The notes: a model not told the origin generated them from the letters alone. DNA of 64,000 nt from Zizania palustris (GCA_019279435.1 JAAALK010000079.1:62010330-62074329), one strand, 5' to 3'. Positions 1 to 12,600 are shown, counted from the stretch's first letter. Translations and numbers: made by a program.

Positions 1-465
1 AAATATAATTACACATATTAGATATATAGTGATCTGCCTTCTCTATCTTTAGGGTATAGTGATTCTCAGAATTGCAAAATTTTAACCTTTTTTCTTTTTT
101 TTCTATTATATGGCATAAGAAGCTGACTGTTAAGGCCAAGCCTGCACATCTGAAACCTAGATTGTGATAATAGATTATTGGTTTAGGGTTTAGAGTCATT
201 TTTTTAATTCGATCTGAACAACACATTGACATATATTGTTGTTATTTTGCAAATTGTAAATTATAAAATATTTTTTAAAGCAATTGATTCATTTATGTAT
301 GCATGTAATTAACATATGATTAGCTGTTGGGTACATATATGCTGATCTGGTAGATGAAAATCAAGGTATTCCTAACCAAAATATCAGGTTATAGTTGTTG
401 ATGTATTAATTAACGCACGCCTGAAATTATATCTTAAAATTAAACGGCAGGGCGACATTGTGCCG
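1..465. other. AT-rich intergenic DNA, no gene seen
   Basis: I see no open reading frame, RNA gene or clear repeat here. It lies beyond the 3' end of KNOX-A. Confidence 0.6.
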
Positions 466-475
466 GTGGATTTCA

Positions 476-872
476 GATTTTTTTTAAATAATAAAAAAAT
501 AAAAAATCAAATTTGTATGCCCGTTTGAAAAATTTGCAAAAATAGCATGCGGCCGGCACTTGAAGTGCCGACTGGATGCCACGTCTGCTCTAGTCGGCAC
601 TTCTGTATGTCCGTTTGAAAAATTTACAAAGTAGCATGCGGTCGGCACTTAAGTGCCGATTGAATGTCACGTCAGCTTCAGTTGACACTTCAAGTGTCTA
701 TTGGTACTGATGTGGCAGAATCTGATAGGGGCAGCATCCAGTCGGTACTTGAAATACCGACTTGAACTGACGTGGCACCAGTCAGCACTTTAAATACCCA
801 CACTGTTTTTGTAAATTTTTCTAATAGACATATAGATTTTATTTTTTTTAAAAAATATTATTTAAAAAAATT
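476..872. mobile_element. Mutator-like MITE, 397 bp
   Basis: The element is flanked by a direct repeat, GTGGATTTCA, at 466-475 and 873-882. That fits the 9-10 bp target duplication of Mutator-like elements. The ends are imperfect inverted repeats: the left end reads GATTTTTTTTAAATAAT and the right end, complemented, reads AATTTTTTTAAATAAT. The inside holds several short palindromes of the type GGCACTTGAAGTGCC, near 556, 645 and 740. There is no coding capacity. The duplication and matching ends are seen directly; the superfamily is inferred from the length of the duplication. Confidence 0.7.
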
Positions 873-882
873 GTGGATTTCA

Positions 883-1401
883 TGCATATTAAATGCAAGA
901 ACTCGGTACGCACACTTGCAATAATCTTGAATCGTCTAGCTAGCTGAATATCACGCGGATTATTATACCTGCACAAACAGATAAAACACCACCGTACCAC
1001 GTAGCACTGCTATGACAGAGTATGAGACAGTCAAAAACACTTGCAATATAATAAGCTATAGTACACTACAAATTATATCAAGAATCAATTACAACAACGA
1101 ACGGCACAATACAAATGAATACCTGTGTATCAGTACATGTATATATCGATGCATATATATGTTTATCATTACGATATGATGCAGAGGAAACTGGATATAT
1201 CATGTGCGTTAGCTAGTATCACTAATTAACTAAATCAACTGTGGCATTAGCTAGATATATATGTATATGTGTGTAGTGTATAGGAGAGTACGAGACCAAA
1301 TCGCTGTACTATTAAGCACACCAAAGTACCAAACCAACACCATGTGTGAAGCAATGCAAACAATCGAGCGCGCGGCCGGCCGGCCGTACGTCGATGGATC
1401 A
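883..1401. other. KNOX-A 3' flank and probable 3' UTR
   Basis: AT-rich DNA just downstream of the KNOX-A stop, on the minus strand. No other gene is seen. The 3' UTR and polyadenylation site must lie here, but I cannot place them. Confidence 0.4.
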
Positions 1402-4400
1402 CTACGGCCCGCCGCGGGGATACGGGCTCCCGCCGGTGAAGTGGTGCCCTTCCATGCTGCGAACGGCGGCCGCGGACGAGCTGCTCGTAGAAGCGCCGCC
1501 GGCGGCGTAGCTGGCCGGCTGCAACCTGTACTCCATGCCCATGGCCGGCGGCGTCGGTTTCCAGTGCCGCTTCCGCTGGTTGATGAACCAGTTGTTGATC
1601 TGCTTCGCGTCCAGCCCCGTCGACTCCGTCAGCGCCGCCTTCTCCAGCTCCTGCACCAGCAGTGTACAGCTACTGCATTAGTCTCCTTACATTTGCATCA
1701 AGCTCAACCAAAATCGATCGTCGTAGTAGTAGTAGTCGTGGTGTGGGGGTCGTACCGATGGGTAGGGCCATCTGTAGTGCAGGTGCCACCAGTGGAGGAG
1801 CTTCTGGCGAGCTTCCCTCGGCAGCTTGCCTTTCTTCTTCTTCTTGGAGAGTTCCTTCCAGAGGCTGCTCAGGTAGCCGCTGTACTTGTTCAGGAGGCGG
1901 CTCTTCAGCTCCTTGTCCTCCGTGCAGGGACTGGTAAACTCCGGCAATACGCCGGCCATGTTGCCGATGGTCTCTTGCTCGTCTTCCGAGGAATCACCGC
2001 CTTCTTCGTCGCAGCTGTTCTCATCTGCAATTAATATATTTTTCGATGAGAGGACATGGATATATAATAATATAAACGTGTGACGACTGCCGATAAATCA
2101 CTTGTGTTTTGTTTTGATTTCTCCAATTAATGCAAAGTTTTGGCATCTCTCCTTGATGTTTTAATTATTTGATCATACGTTCGTTGACATCCATATTAAT
2201 TTGGCAATAAATCGGGACTAGTAGTCTTCACAAAGGTCAGTCAGACCGATATGCAAAAAGACTGGACTTATTATATGGTCAGTCTCACTAATCTCAGTTT
2301 TTTTAGTTGAAACCAGCAGGGTTCTAAAAGTCCTAAATATAATATATAGGACGTGATGAGAAACACTTATTCTTACAAATAATCCAACCCATATACACGG
2401 GTTTTTGACTGATTCGATTGAAATAACACATACAATCAGCACACAATATTCTTTTTACTTAGCAACTTTACTCTTAGATTAATTTTAGCTCTAGAGTTAG
2501 TTCATCATCCTATTTATCGATTCACATCATAAATCGTCCAGCTCCTTCGCCGCTGTGAGTGTATTTTTTGTAGGTTTATCCCTAAAACCTTCTAAATTGC
2601 TCATGCGATGAGCTAGTCTTACCCCAATATAATTTTTGACCTAGATCGCCTCTCCGATGATTTCTTGTCAATTATCCATCACCAATAGAAGCTCTTTTGA
2701 CTACATCGTCCACTCAACAAGACGACGACTCGACCTAAACCCTCATCAGTCCAGTATGACCATATATATAGCAAGTAACTTGTCAGAAGACATAACTCCA
2801 TGAATGCTCGCTATGTATATATCTCGACTAGCAAAAGGTGTCGACACCATATAATTTTAGCACCAAATCAACTTGAAAACCCCCTCAACAATTGAACTTC
2901 ATCCTTAATTTTGCAACCATGCTTCAGTTTGAAATCTAAATTAAGCTCAATTCAATACGCGTTTATGGAAACAATTAAAAGGATAATTTGCTGGCATAGT
3001 ATAATTAAAAAGCACAATAGAAAATAACAAAACATTTACTCTTTTGTACAATCTTAAACTGATTATTTTTACGTCGCCACAATGAACATTGGTTCCATTA
3101 ATTAGATATGCCCCAGCATAATATGACAAAAACAGTATCTGAACTTAATTTGTTCTATATATCACCTCAATGTGCTTCTACATCCATGTTTCTTTAGTTT
3201 GTCTCATCACATGCAATGTACATTAATTAACATTATAGATCAGATGCAATGCAAGAGGCCCCTCTTGGATTAATTATATCATGGCGATTTGCGATTGATG
3301 TATTAGAAACTGGTACTAGAATATATAAAACATAGAATCAGCTGGTTAAACAAGAATAAAACACAGCATTAATTCTTCTCGAAAAACTGTATTTTCAAAA
3401 AAAACTAGTAGTGAAATGTGGCAATCTTTTGGAGTTACGGCCGGTTATCATGCACATTATGTGTGGCATACCGTATATATATACTCTCCCAAAAAATGAT
3501 CATCGGCTAGGTGTGTATCTTTAATTTCCATTAGCAAATAATGTTGATTCAGCAGTTGCAAATACCCAAGCATATATACAAATAATGCATGTACAGTTGA
3601 AACGTTATATATATCCTGAACATGCATTTCGATCAGTTACTGCACGCATTATTCCCCCCATAAAATCCTTGTCCAGCTCTGAATGCTAAATAGCTGGTAG
3701 AGCTACATGCATGCGTGATTACTGTACTCTCTGCAGTCCATCCTCCATTAGCATGCAACACATCATCTAAATCCGATTCAATAATCACACGAAAAGCTTA
3801 GATTAGAGCTAGCTATACCGGACACATGAGACGTCAGCATGCACGCAGGCCGGGCCGCATGCAGCTAGCTGCGACGAACATTTCAATCAGGTGTTCACAT
3901 GACCATTGCATGATGCAGTCATCAAGCTAGCCTGCTGGCAACAGCGTGCATAGCGCTCCCTGCTAGCTAGTCTGCTGCAACTGCAGCTGCAGCATGCATG
4001 AATGCCCCCTCCATCCATGTACATGGCGGGCTATATGTATGCAGACGTATGTACATCACGGTACCCATGAACAAGATCAGAGATATATATGAAATGACTT
4101 GCGCCCGGCGCACCACCACTCGTTTGGAGATTCAGACCTAGACACATATGCTGCAGGGATTACCTCTCGTAGCTAGCGCTGCATCCTTAATAATTTTCTG
4201 TCTTTCTGCAGATGAGATGTGTTCCTGTGACTTTTTTTTATCTGATGGGATCCCTACTATACCCTGGCAGCACTGGTACGCTACTTCACAGAGAAATAGC
4301 TGGAGTTGTTTCAAATCTTGCAAGCCTCGTCAGGTTGGTACTGTACCACTGCAGCTAGCAGTGCATGTAGCGTCGTTTGGCCCCCAGTTTTCTGGGTACT

Positions 4401-5864
4401 AATCACATGCGATCCAGATAAAAGAAAGAAATTTGTATGACATATATGGTCAATGATTTCATGATGTTACCTGGGACGATCGATTCTCTCAACTTTCTGG
4501 GATGATCGATAGGCCAAATTAACGGACCATCCTAGCTAGCTAGCAAACTCCCGGGCACCCGGGCAAATTAAACCTGCGGCTGTTTCCGTAGTGTCTCTTG
4601 CTAATTAACTAGGCAATTCATCAAGGGGGATCGAAATAGTACGTGCCTCGTCGTCACTCAATTCTACATCTCGATCTGATCAATTTATCCAGAATTATTA
4701 AGATGGGTATACAGCATGCATATATCATTCATATATAGCGTAATTTTTATCGTTATTTCATAGCCGCGCGCACCTCTTTCATCTGGTTGTTCCAAAACAT
4801 GCATGCCTTTTTTTTAAAAAAAAAAATGAAATCACGGCATTATATATGGGCAAAGGGAACATGTATATCCTACACAGGCACTAGCATATATATGCAGCAT
4901 GTTCATTTGCTTAATTGAAAAACAATCATGTACTAGGGACACGCCTGCATGCTCAGGAATAATAGTGAGTGGATGATAATGCCCGGGAATCCCAAATTAT
5001 CTGAAAATTGAGTTAAAACCTTCAAGTGTGTAAGTGCATAAGCTGTAATATAATAAGCACCTAGTGTCAGCGAGTCGATCTGGGCCTCCATGCTTCTGAA
5101 GAACTGGTCGGCCTCCTGAATTGGTCTTGTCAGCTCCTGCTTGTACCTCACCAGCATATCACAGTAGGTTTCCTGCTCACGAATTACAGATACAAATACA
5201 TACAACTGAAGGTAAACTATATATGGATATATTCTTTTAATGAGGAACTCTATATATATATGTCTGCATATGCATGCCTTGACCATCAGGAGCTGCAGAA
5301 ATTAATCCTATTGTTACCATAAACTCGTCGAGCTCTGGGTCTGACGACGGCGCTTGACGCCTGTCTTCCGAACGCGAATCGAGCTCGCCGGCGAGGGCAG
5401 ATAGACGACCGACAACTTCCGGCGGTGCTCCGACCTGATTAATCAAGACCATTCGATCCAAACGAACTTAACACGGAACTGGAAGAGAAAAGGAATAATT
5501 GCAGTGATTTGGTGGTGCCCAAATATAATTAATTAAACGGCGCTAGCTTCTGGCCATGAATTATTACATGTGTTTGGGAATTGGGAATACGTGGAATTAA
5601 TCTTACCTTCTGGCAGTCTATGAAGGCTCTCAGGAGAGCCGGGTAGAGGGGGTGCGACATGATCTTGGCTTTGATTGTATCCGCTTCCCTCTCATGGTAG
5701 GAGTGTCTAGAAGGTTCCAAGGCTGCGGCTGCTGGGGGTGATGCCGCCGCCGCCACCGCCAGCGCCGGCGAGGTGGTGGACGTGGAGGCCGCGTTGTCCA
5801 AGGTGAGGCACAAGGGGCGGGCCTTGGAGTCATCATCAGGTGCAGGATGAGGAAGCTGCTCCAT
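1402..5864 (-). CDS. Class I KNOX (TALE homeobox) transcription factor, KNOX-A
   Basis: A nuclear DNA-binding protein of the class that keeps shoot meristem cells undifferentiated and partners BELL homeodomain proteins. The CDS is complement(join(1402..1650,1756..2024,5061..5172,5318..5434,5607..5864)), five in-frame exons giving 334 aa. KNOX1 starts near residue 64 (IKAKIMSHPLYPALLRAF) and runs across the exon 1/2 junction. KNOX2 lies near 118-163 (ELDEFM, then QELTRPIQEADQFF). An acidic linker (GGDSSEDEQE) precedes the ELK domain at about 201 (ELKSRLLNKYSGYLSSLW). The TALE homeodomain has the PYP insertion (HYRWPYPS) at an exon end and the recognition helix WFINQRKRHWKP in exon 5. The start is the first ATG before the conserved exon 1. 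Length, five exons and a long third intron are typical of class I KNOX. The exact orthologue cannot be named. KNOX-B is its tandem paralogue. Confidence 0.93.
2025..5060 (-). other. Long intron 3 of KNOX-A
   Basis: This 3,036-bp intron separates the KNOX2 and ELK exons; the same position carries the longest intron in many class I KNOX genes. It has many ATATAT tracts and GCATGC/CATGCATG words near 3700-4080. The short open frames in it, for example at 4148-4402, look like chance. Regulatory sequences are known in this intron in some grass KNOX genes, but I cannot identify one here. Confidence 0.6.
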
Positions 5865-7336
5865 GGGTGCATGTACTTATCTCAGATCTAATAATCCTAA
5901 TTATCTAATGGTGAGGGGGGTTAAGGTGCACAGGAGATCTAGAGGAAGAAGCAAGGCGCTAGGTCAAGGGAAAGCTAATAAGCTAGTAGACAGTCTGTTG
6001 GATTGTCTTTCAATTATGGATCGAATTGTACGACCTCAGTTCTTTGTGTGTGTGTGTGTGTGAGTGAGTGAGTGAGAGATGTGTGGTTTGAACTTCAAAT
6101 CCGGATACAGTAGCTGGCCAGTAACGCAGATGAGAAAAGGGGGCCAATAATGGAAGGGAACAATAGTTGTTGTGAAGTAGGGAATTACTGTTCCTTTCCT
6201 TACTGAAAAAAGTATTTCCTTTGTCCCGAAATTATATATGAATATGTATATTACTTTCAATAAGTTAACAGAAGAACAAATTAAAGTTGTCAATCCAAAC
6301 CTTCTCTCACAGTCTCAGTACTACTGGGTTATTTAAAATGAATGCTAAAAACAATACCATCATATCATTGTTGTTTGTAGTAGTGTGCAGGGTTAGTTGA
6401 GCCAACAGTTAAAAAAGCTTGTTTATTTGATCGATATATATAGCTTCAAATCTGAAATAAATATATCGTTAGGTTGTAGAGCTAGATAAAGATAGCTCTA
6501 TCATTTCTCTCTATATATTTTGAACAAATTAAATCGAGCCCTGAAACATCGCTTCCTATAGCTCCTTTCTGTGAAGACCCCACTGCACGGCCGGCCTCTC
6601 TCGTCCATACCATACCATACTCATCCCCGATGCATATTCTTCCCCGATCTCGAGGGAATGGACACATGAAGAAGCTAGATCTGACTGGCACCGACACGCA
6701 TATAGGGGACACCGATTCTGGCCGAGAGGACGACGGTAACACAAGCTATCGCAAGCAGCAATATAATGCTATGGCATGCATGCGACCTGAGCCATATATA
6801 TCCAGGATCACGAGAGGCATATATAGGTTTAATTTCTGCATGATATATGCACCGTACCTAGCCATACTGTGAAAATATTGCGGTAGTACGTACATACACT
6901 CTGAAATAGAATGAACAAACTCATAAAATTGTATCATAATATGTAGCACCTAGAAAAATTAACTTCAAATTCCCGGGTTCTTAAAAGGCAGCTACATCGC
7001 GAAGCTTACAAAACTACATACAGAAAAAAAAAAGTAAAAAAAAAACCTTTTTTTCAGCATGTATGGTTAATTCCAGGAGACGCTGCTGCTTGCTGTAGCA
7101 TCGGTTTTTGATGAGTGTTAGTCAAGGTAGTTACAGTAATACATGACTAGTCAAGATATTTATAGCAATAAATTAAGCAACAGATATAGCACTAAGCATT
7201 GGGACATATGACTATTAAGAAAGATGTTTAACTTTTTTCTTATCAAAGTACCCATATTAGCATAAAGCATTGGAGAGGGCCTAACGGTGGGATACCTGTG
7301 ACGGTTGGTTCCTTATTTTTTGTTCTTGTTTCTAGC
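5865..7336. other. Upstream region of KNOX-A
   Basis: This holds the 5' UTR and promoter of KNOX-A, which reads leftward. A GT microsatellite running into GAGT repeats sits at about 6044-6078. No TATA box could be assigned with confidence. Small open frames at 6482-6872 overlap on both strands and look non-coding. Confidence 0.5.
6044..6078. repeat. (GT)n/(GAGT)n microsatellite
   Basis: An uninterrupted GT run is followed by GAGT repeats, about 180 bp upstream of the KNOX-A start codon. A probable length polymorphism within the 5' UTR or core promoter. Confidence 0.85.
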
Positions 7337-7338
7337 TA

Positions 7339-7520
7339 CTCTCTTTGTTTCGCATATATTTATTTCAAGTCTTTTGATTTTTAGGCTAAATATAATATTA
7401 AAAAATGTATTATCATAGATTTAATGAAAAAGTTTCGTGTGATAATTGTTGATATATTTTTATATAAAAAAGTTAGAATTATAATCATTTGACTTAACTT
7501 ATAATGTAAAACCGATTGAG
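7339..7520. mobile_element. Stowaway-like MITE, 182 bp
   Basis: A TA dinucleotide lies on both sides (7337-7338 and 7521-7522). The ends are CTCTCTTTGTTTCGCATA and, complemented from the right, CTCAATCGGTTTTACATT. These resemble the degenerate CTCCCTCCGT ends of grass Stowaway elements (Tc1/mariner). Confidence 0.6.
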
Positions 7521-7522
7521 TA

Positions 7523-7990
7523 TTTAAATAATGAATATTTATGTCCTTGTCTCGTGGCAACTAGTACGACCAGGGGCTGTCTGTTGCCGTCGTTCTATAT
7601 TTTTTTGGACGTGAGGTGCAACTTGAACAATATAATGTGCAACTGCATTAGTTTAATTTGTTTTAGCAGCAAATAAACTGTAGTGCACTGGATCAGCATA
7701 TATTGGTTGTCCATTTAATTGAAGAATAATATCATGTAATACATTGGATATATATGGAATTCCGGATGTCCTTTTTCATTGTTTTACTGAACGATTGATA
7801 CGGATGTATATTATTCTCCAAAAGGGAGATTTGTTATTTTGACACTTTAAAGAAGTGATTTTCACATTTTTGATATTTGGACCCACTTTTATTAACACAT
7901 ATGGTCTTATGTGTCAGTATAAGTAGTGTCATCATAAACAAAGCGCACATCTTTGAAATATCAAAATATCAAATTTTTCGCTCAGAAAAC
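7523..7990. other. Intergenic DNA, no gene seen
   Basis: No open frame or RNA gene is seen. Diverged MITE-like matter may be present, since blocks around 7830-7880 and 7945-7975 share short inverted matches, but I could not define ends. Confidence 0.4.
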
Positions 7991-9349
7991 AGCACTGACA
8001 TGACCATGTAACCCGTCCTGCAATCTTGAAACAGAGGCATTACGGTTGTGCTTGGTTCAGCTTTTCCCGTCAGAAAGTTGGAAGCTGAATCAAATAGGTC
8101 CAAGCGCCAAGTAGATTTTGTTAAGTATAAATTGAAAGATGGAGGACACTAACTTTCACAGGTTCTTAGTTTTCAACTTTGAACGAAAATTATCTATTAT
8201 GCTATTATAACATACAACACTAACATGACCACGTAACCCGTCCTGCAATCTTGAAATAGAGACATTACAGTTGTGCTTGGTTCAGCTTTTCCCGTCAGAA
8301 AGTTGGAAGTTGAATCAAATAGGTCCAATCGCCAAGTAGATTTTTTAAAAGTATAAACTGAAAGATGGAGGACACTAACTTTCATAGCTTCTTAGTTCTC
8401 AACTTTGAACGAAAATTACCCGGTCATGCTATTATAACATACAACAGTAACATGACCATGTAACCCGTCCTGCAATCTTGAAACAGAGACATTACGGTTG
8501 TGCTTGGTTCAGCTTTTCCCGTCAGAAAGTTGGAAGCTGAATCAAATAGGTCCAAGCGCCAAGTAGATTTTGTTAAGTATAAATTGAAAGATGGAGGACA
8601 CTAACTTTCACATGTTCTTAGTTTTCAACTTTGAACGAAAATTATCTATTATGCTATTATAACATACAACACTAACATGACCACGTAACCCGTCCTGCAA
8701 TCTTGAAATAGAGACATTACAGTTGTGCTTGGTTCATCTTTTCCCTTCAGAAAGTTGGAAGTTGAATCAAATAGGTCCAAGCGCCAAGTAGATTTTTTTA
8801 AAGTATAAACTGAAAGATGGAGGACACTAACTTTCATAGCTTCTTAGTTCTCAACTTTGAACGAAAATTACCCGGTCATGCTATTATAACATACAACAGT
8901 AACATGACCATGTAACCCGTCCTGCAATCTTGAAACAGAGACATTACAGTTGTGCTTGGTTCAACTTTTCCCGTCAAAAAGTTGGAAGCTGAATCAAATA
9001 GGTCCAAGCGCCAAGTAGATTTTGTTAAGTATAAATTGAAAGATGGAGGACACTAACTTTCACAGGTTCTTAGTTTTCAACTATGAACGAAAATTATCTA
9101 TTATGCTATTATAACATACAGCACTAACATGACCACGTAACCCGTCCTGCAATCTTGAAACAGAGATATTACAGTTGTGCTTGGTTCATCTTTTCCCGTC
9201 ACAAAATTGGAAGCTGAATCAAATAGATCCAAGCGCCAAATAGCTTTTTTCAAGTATAAACTGAAAGCTGGAGGACACTAACTTTCACAACTTCTTAGTT
9301 CAACTTTGAACGGAAATTACCCATCATTCATGCTATTATAACATACCAG
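7991..9349. repeat. Six-copy tandem repeat with a 225/227-bp alternating unit
   Basis: The landmark (T/TA)ACATGACC before GTAACCCGTCCTGC recurs at 7996, 8221, 8448, 8673, 8900 and 9125. Spacings are 225, 227, 225, 227 and 225 bp. Odd units mostly share ACCATGTAACC and TTTTGTTAAG; even units share ACCACGTAACC and TTTTTTAAA or variants. The array is therefore mostly a higher-order repeat of 452 bp. The last unit is more diverged. Each unit contains GTGCTTGGTTCAGCTTTTCC or a close variant. There is no credible coding frame. Confidence 0.9.
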
Positions 9350-9732
9350 TTCATGTAAAATTTGAAAAAATAAAACTTTATTAAAATATATCATTTTAGT
9401 ATAATTCAAAAATGAATTATTTTAGTATAAACAATACAAAATTTCATGATTATAATAATTTACATGCAAAATTATATATTAATAATATAGTCAAACATTA
9501 TGAAATATTAAAACATAAATCTACGACTATTTTAACTAAATAATTTCTAGGTTTTTTCCCTGTCTCACGATTCAAAGCAGAATCTAAAAATATTACTAAC
9601 ACATCAGCTGAAAGCGAGCACTTATGCATCACGTCAAACACTGCAGACAAGACAGTTAAGATTTGAAAACTGTTGATATCCTTGTGACCTCGAAAAGGGA
9701 AAATACTTTGGTAATTTTATTTTACCTACCCT

Positions 9733-9767
<35 letters not shown>

Positions 9768-9880
9768 AAAATGTACTAACAGTATAACTTAAACTTATAA
9801 GCACGCACAATATTAATCGTTTAGATAGAATTACACATACCAAGGTGATATTAAATAATGTTGCAAGAGTTGTCTCAACT
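9350..9880. other. AT-rich spacer with (TA)n tract
   Basis: Very AT-rich DNA with an uninterrupted TA run at about 9735-9763. No gene is seen. The single-copy sequence ends at 9881, where the duplicated unit begins. Confidence 0.5.
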
Positions 9881-10538
9881 GTTATGGAGCCTAAACTTTA
9901 GTGGTGCCACCTAATTTCAACTCTCTATGGCCACATCCTATTTAATTTGACAACCTCTATATACGCTTTAGGAGAAAAGAACAATAAAAATGACAAACGC
10001 TTCAATTAACGGGGCGACTAATATTTGTACACTCTCAAGAAAAATCAAAACGACTATTATTTGTCTACCCGAGGGAGTATTATTTAAGTCCATAAACCTA
10101 AAAATACGGATATATAGATTAGTGAAGTATGTCGTCGTTCAAAACCGTCTGAAATCCTTTAAGTTGAATGATTAAATAGCTGCTGATGTAGCAAACAAAT
10201 CAAGAAAAAGTTAAAAATATGGGCTACCTCCGAAGCAACTACACCGATGTCGCCGCGCCGTGAGCAGTCGAGCTCCAGCTCCACCCGTGGACATTGAACT
10301 GCCGCTAGCTATGGGATATATACCTAGATCAAACTTCTAATTAAGCCGACCACCGGTATTGATATATAGGTCTTCCCCAGCATCGACCGGTTCTCTATGA
10401 CCCCGCCGCCTCGCCAAACCCTTGGTTGCCACCATGAGCACCACACGACGAGCGATCAATAAGCTCATACGGTGGTGGTCTTAAGGAGATGTAATGTTTC
10501 AATGATGGTGGAGCGAGAGATGTTGATAGGTGGGAGTT

Positions 10539-11925
10539 GTGGTGCCACACATATATGCCTCCAACGATCGTAGACCATTAATTTGTAGAAATCCAATGGT
10601 CCAAATTTAAACAATTTTTTATTATGCCTTTTTTTCTTCTTCCATTTCTCTATCTATCTCTCCCTTTCATTTCCTCTCTCCATTTGAGTCGCAACAGTTG
10701 GGGCAGATGAGCAGTAGAAGCACAACGCGATAGCATGGCGTCGCGGGGGTAGGGGTGGACGGGAGATGACAAGGCATCGCGGTGGCGGGGCGGATGGAGC
10801 TGCGGTAGCATATGTAGGGGCAGGGGTGGCTGAGCGACTATAGGGGGCAGACGATGAGGTGGTGATAGCGGACGCGGGGGTGGGGGCGGACGGGCAGCGA
10901 CGGGGGTGGGGGCGGACGGGCAGCGACGGGGGTGGGGGCGGATGGGCGACGATGACAACGGATGTGGGGGCGGACGAGTGACGGCGGCAGCAGGGCAACA
11001 AGGTGTCGAGCGGTGCCGACGGTGATAGCGACAGATTGAGGAGCTAGCCGGCAGGACAAAAGAGTTAACAGTATTTTTTTGATTTTTTAAATTAATTTAA
11101 TTATGCTCATCCAAGGGTTGATATTGACTTTACCTCTTACTTTTATAGAAGGTATATGTGGCACCATAAAGGCCCCGCATATAATATCTACATATTGGTT
11201 GATGTAAGATATTAGATCTCACTAAAATATACAATAAATTTAAGAAGCAAATTTTAAGATATACATCGTATTTATAAGGATTATGTATTTTTATAGATAT
11301 AATATGGAGCCTTTACAGTGCCCCATTTACCTTCATTGGAGATAAGATATAAAATCAATATCAGCTCTTGATTAAGAATAATTAAACTAATTTAAAAATT
11401 ATTTTTATTAGCTTTTCTCCTCTCTCACCTATCCCTCTCTCTAGTCGGTTAGCTCTCTCGCCACCATCGCCATGGTGCCTTGTCGTTATCGTCGTCGCCA
11501 TGATGCCCCGTCCCATTGCCGCAATGACCTGCCACCCTCGACGTTGTGGTGCCCAGCTTCTTGTTTGCCGCCACGAAGCTCTAGCTATCACCCATGTCGT
11601 CGCTATGATGATGCTCTACTACCCACGTCATCGTCGCGATGCTCCGCCACCTGTCCACCCTTGTATTCGTGCCCTGCCACCCATCGTATTCGTCGTTGCC
11701 GCCCCATCCACCCCCATTGCTACGTCGTGCCACATCTCCCCGTCGTGTGTCGGGCCAGCCGGCTAGGTCGGTCAAAAAGAGAGAGAAAAGGGAAAGGGAG
11801 AGGAAGAGAGAGAAAAGAAATAAAGAAAAAAATAAAAAATGAGAAGTAATATATTTTTTTATTTAAATTTGAACCGTAGATCATCGAAAGTGAACAATCC
11901 ACATTTGTTAATAAGGGCACCACAA
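10539..11925. repeat. 1.4-kb foldback (inverted repeat), copy 1
   Basis: The inner arms 11086-11171 and 11312-11397 are inverted copies: TTAATTTAATTATGCTC pairs imperfectly with the segment ending AATAATTAAACTAA, and CACCATAAAGGCC with GGAGCCTTTACAGTGCC. The outer ends also mirror one another: GTGGTGCCAC at 10539 against GGGCACCACAA at 11915. Pyrimidine-rich CTTTTTTTCTTCTTCC at left answers purine-rich AAAGAAATAAAGAAAAAA at right. The whole could be two inverted copies of an element of about 620 bp, or one foldback element. A G-rich 26-bp minisatellite lies in the left arm at about 10871-10945. Confidence 0.6.
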
Positions 11926-12365
11926 GATTTCCATATAATAATAATTATTAAAAAAAGTCGACTTCTTACTTGTAGAAAGTAATAAATCGTATTTATCTAA
12001 CGGATATTAAAAATAATCGATGTCTTACAGATTTAAAAACCACTACTTTATTTATCACTGCACCATTTATTACGCGCTAGCTATATACAGCAACGAAAAG
12101 ATCGATTGAACAGTTGATGGGTCATTCACACGCCAGACGTACGTACGGCTAGCTAAAAGATGGCCAATAAAAATCACACGAGTCTTGGATTTAATAATCA
12201 ACTGAAATATTTGGTCGATCGATGATCAGATATGGCCATTAATTTCCTTGCGGCTTGCGGCCTTAAATATCTGGAGCTATACTGTTCATGTCCAGTTGCG
12301 ACTTGAGTGCGTGTGCAGGGATATATGATAGGTCCGGCCGGCCTCACGCCTCATCTAAGATATTA

Positions 12366-12600
12366 GACTCCGTCTGGATTTGGGTTGCTTATTTTTAGGC
12401 ACTAAAGTTTAATTTTATTTAGTCCTTAAAATTTTAAACAGGATTGCTTGTTGGGATTAAACTTTAGGGACCTACCATTAGTCCTTTCGATGTTGCTTAT
12501 TGGGACTAAAATTGACATGCACACTCTATACTCATTTATGAAGCCCTCTTTAAATGATGTTTAGTCCCTACATCCAAACAAGAGGACTAAACTTTAGTTC
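12366..12600. mobile_element. Tourist-like MITE, left part (split by retroelement)
   Basis: The end GACTCCGTCTGGATTTGGG follows a TTA triplet at 12363-12365. The matching right end is at 27233-27290, closing with ATCTAAACGGGGCC before TTA (27291-27293). Both ends continue into the same inner word TTGCTTATTTTTAGG. Rejoined, the MITE would be about 293 bp with a TTA target duplication, as in PIF/Harbinger Tourist elements. The retroelement inserted in it, duplicating AGTTC. A second copy of this left part lies at 23534-23768. Confidence 0.75.

Larger units (their letters stand above)
9881..12600. repeat. Left flank of the retroelement, copy 1 of a duplicated segment
   Basis: This segment recurs at 21066-23768. 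From 9909 on, the second copy sits at a constant offset of +11,168 bp, and I found no base difference over about 2.69 kb. The only change seen is the loss of 17 bp (9892-9908) from the second copy, between two GCC triplets. Contents include a 1.4-kb inverted repeat and the left part of a Tourist-like MITE. No gene is seen. Confidence 0.9.

Noticed and set aside
4148..4402. 84-codon frame in KNOX-A intron 3 starting MLQGLPLVASAASL
   Set aside because: It has a signal-peptide look, but lies inside an intron, overlaps an opposite frame and has no recognisable partner exon.
7991..9349. CRISPR-like array
   Set aside because: The whole unit is repeated, with no unique spacers, and the DNA is plant nuclear.
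10650..11059. Proline-rich frames, repeated at 21818-22227
   Set aside because: A G-rich minisatellite read in reverse. No domain is visible and several overlapping frames are open.
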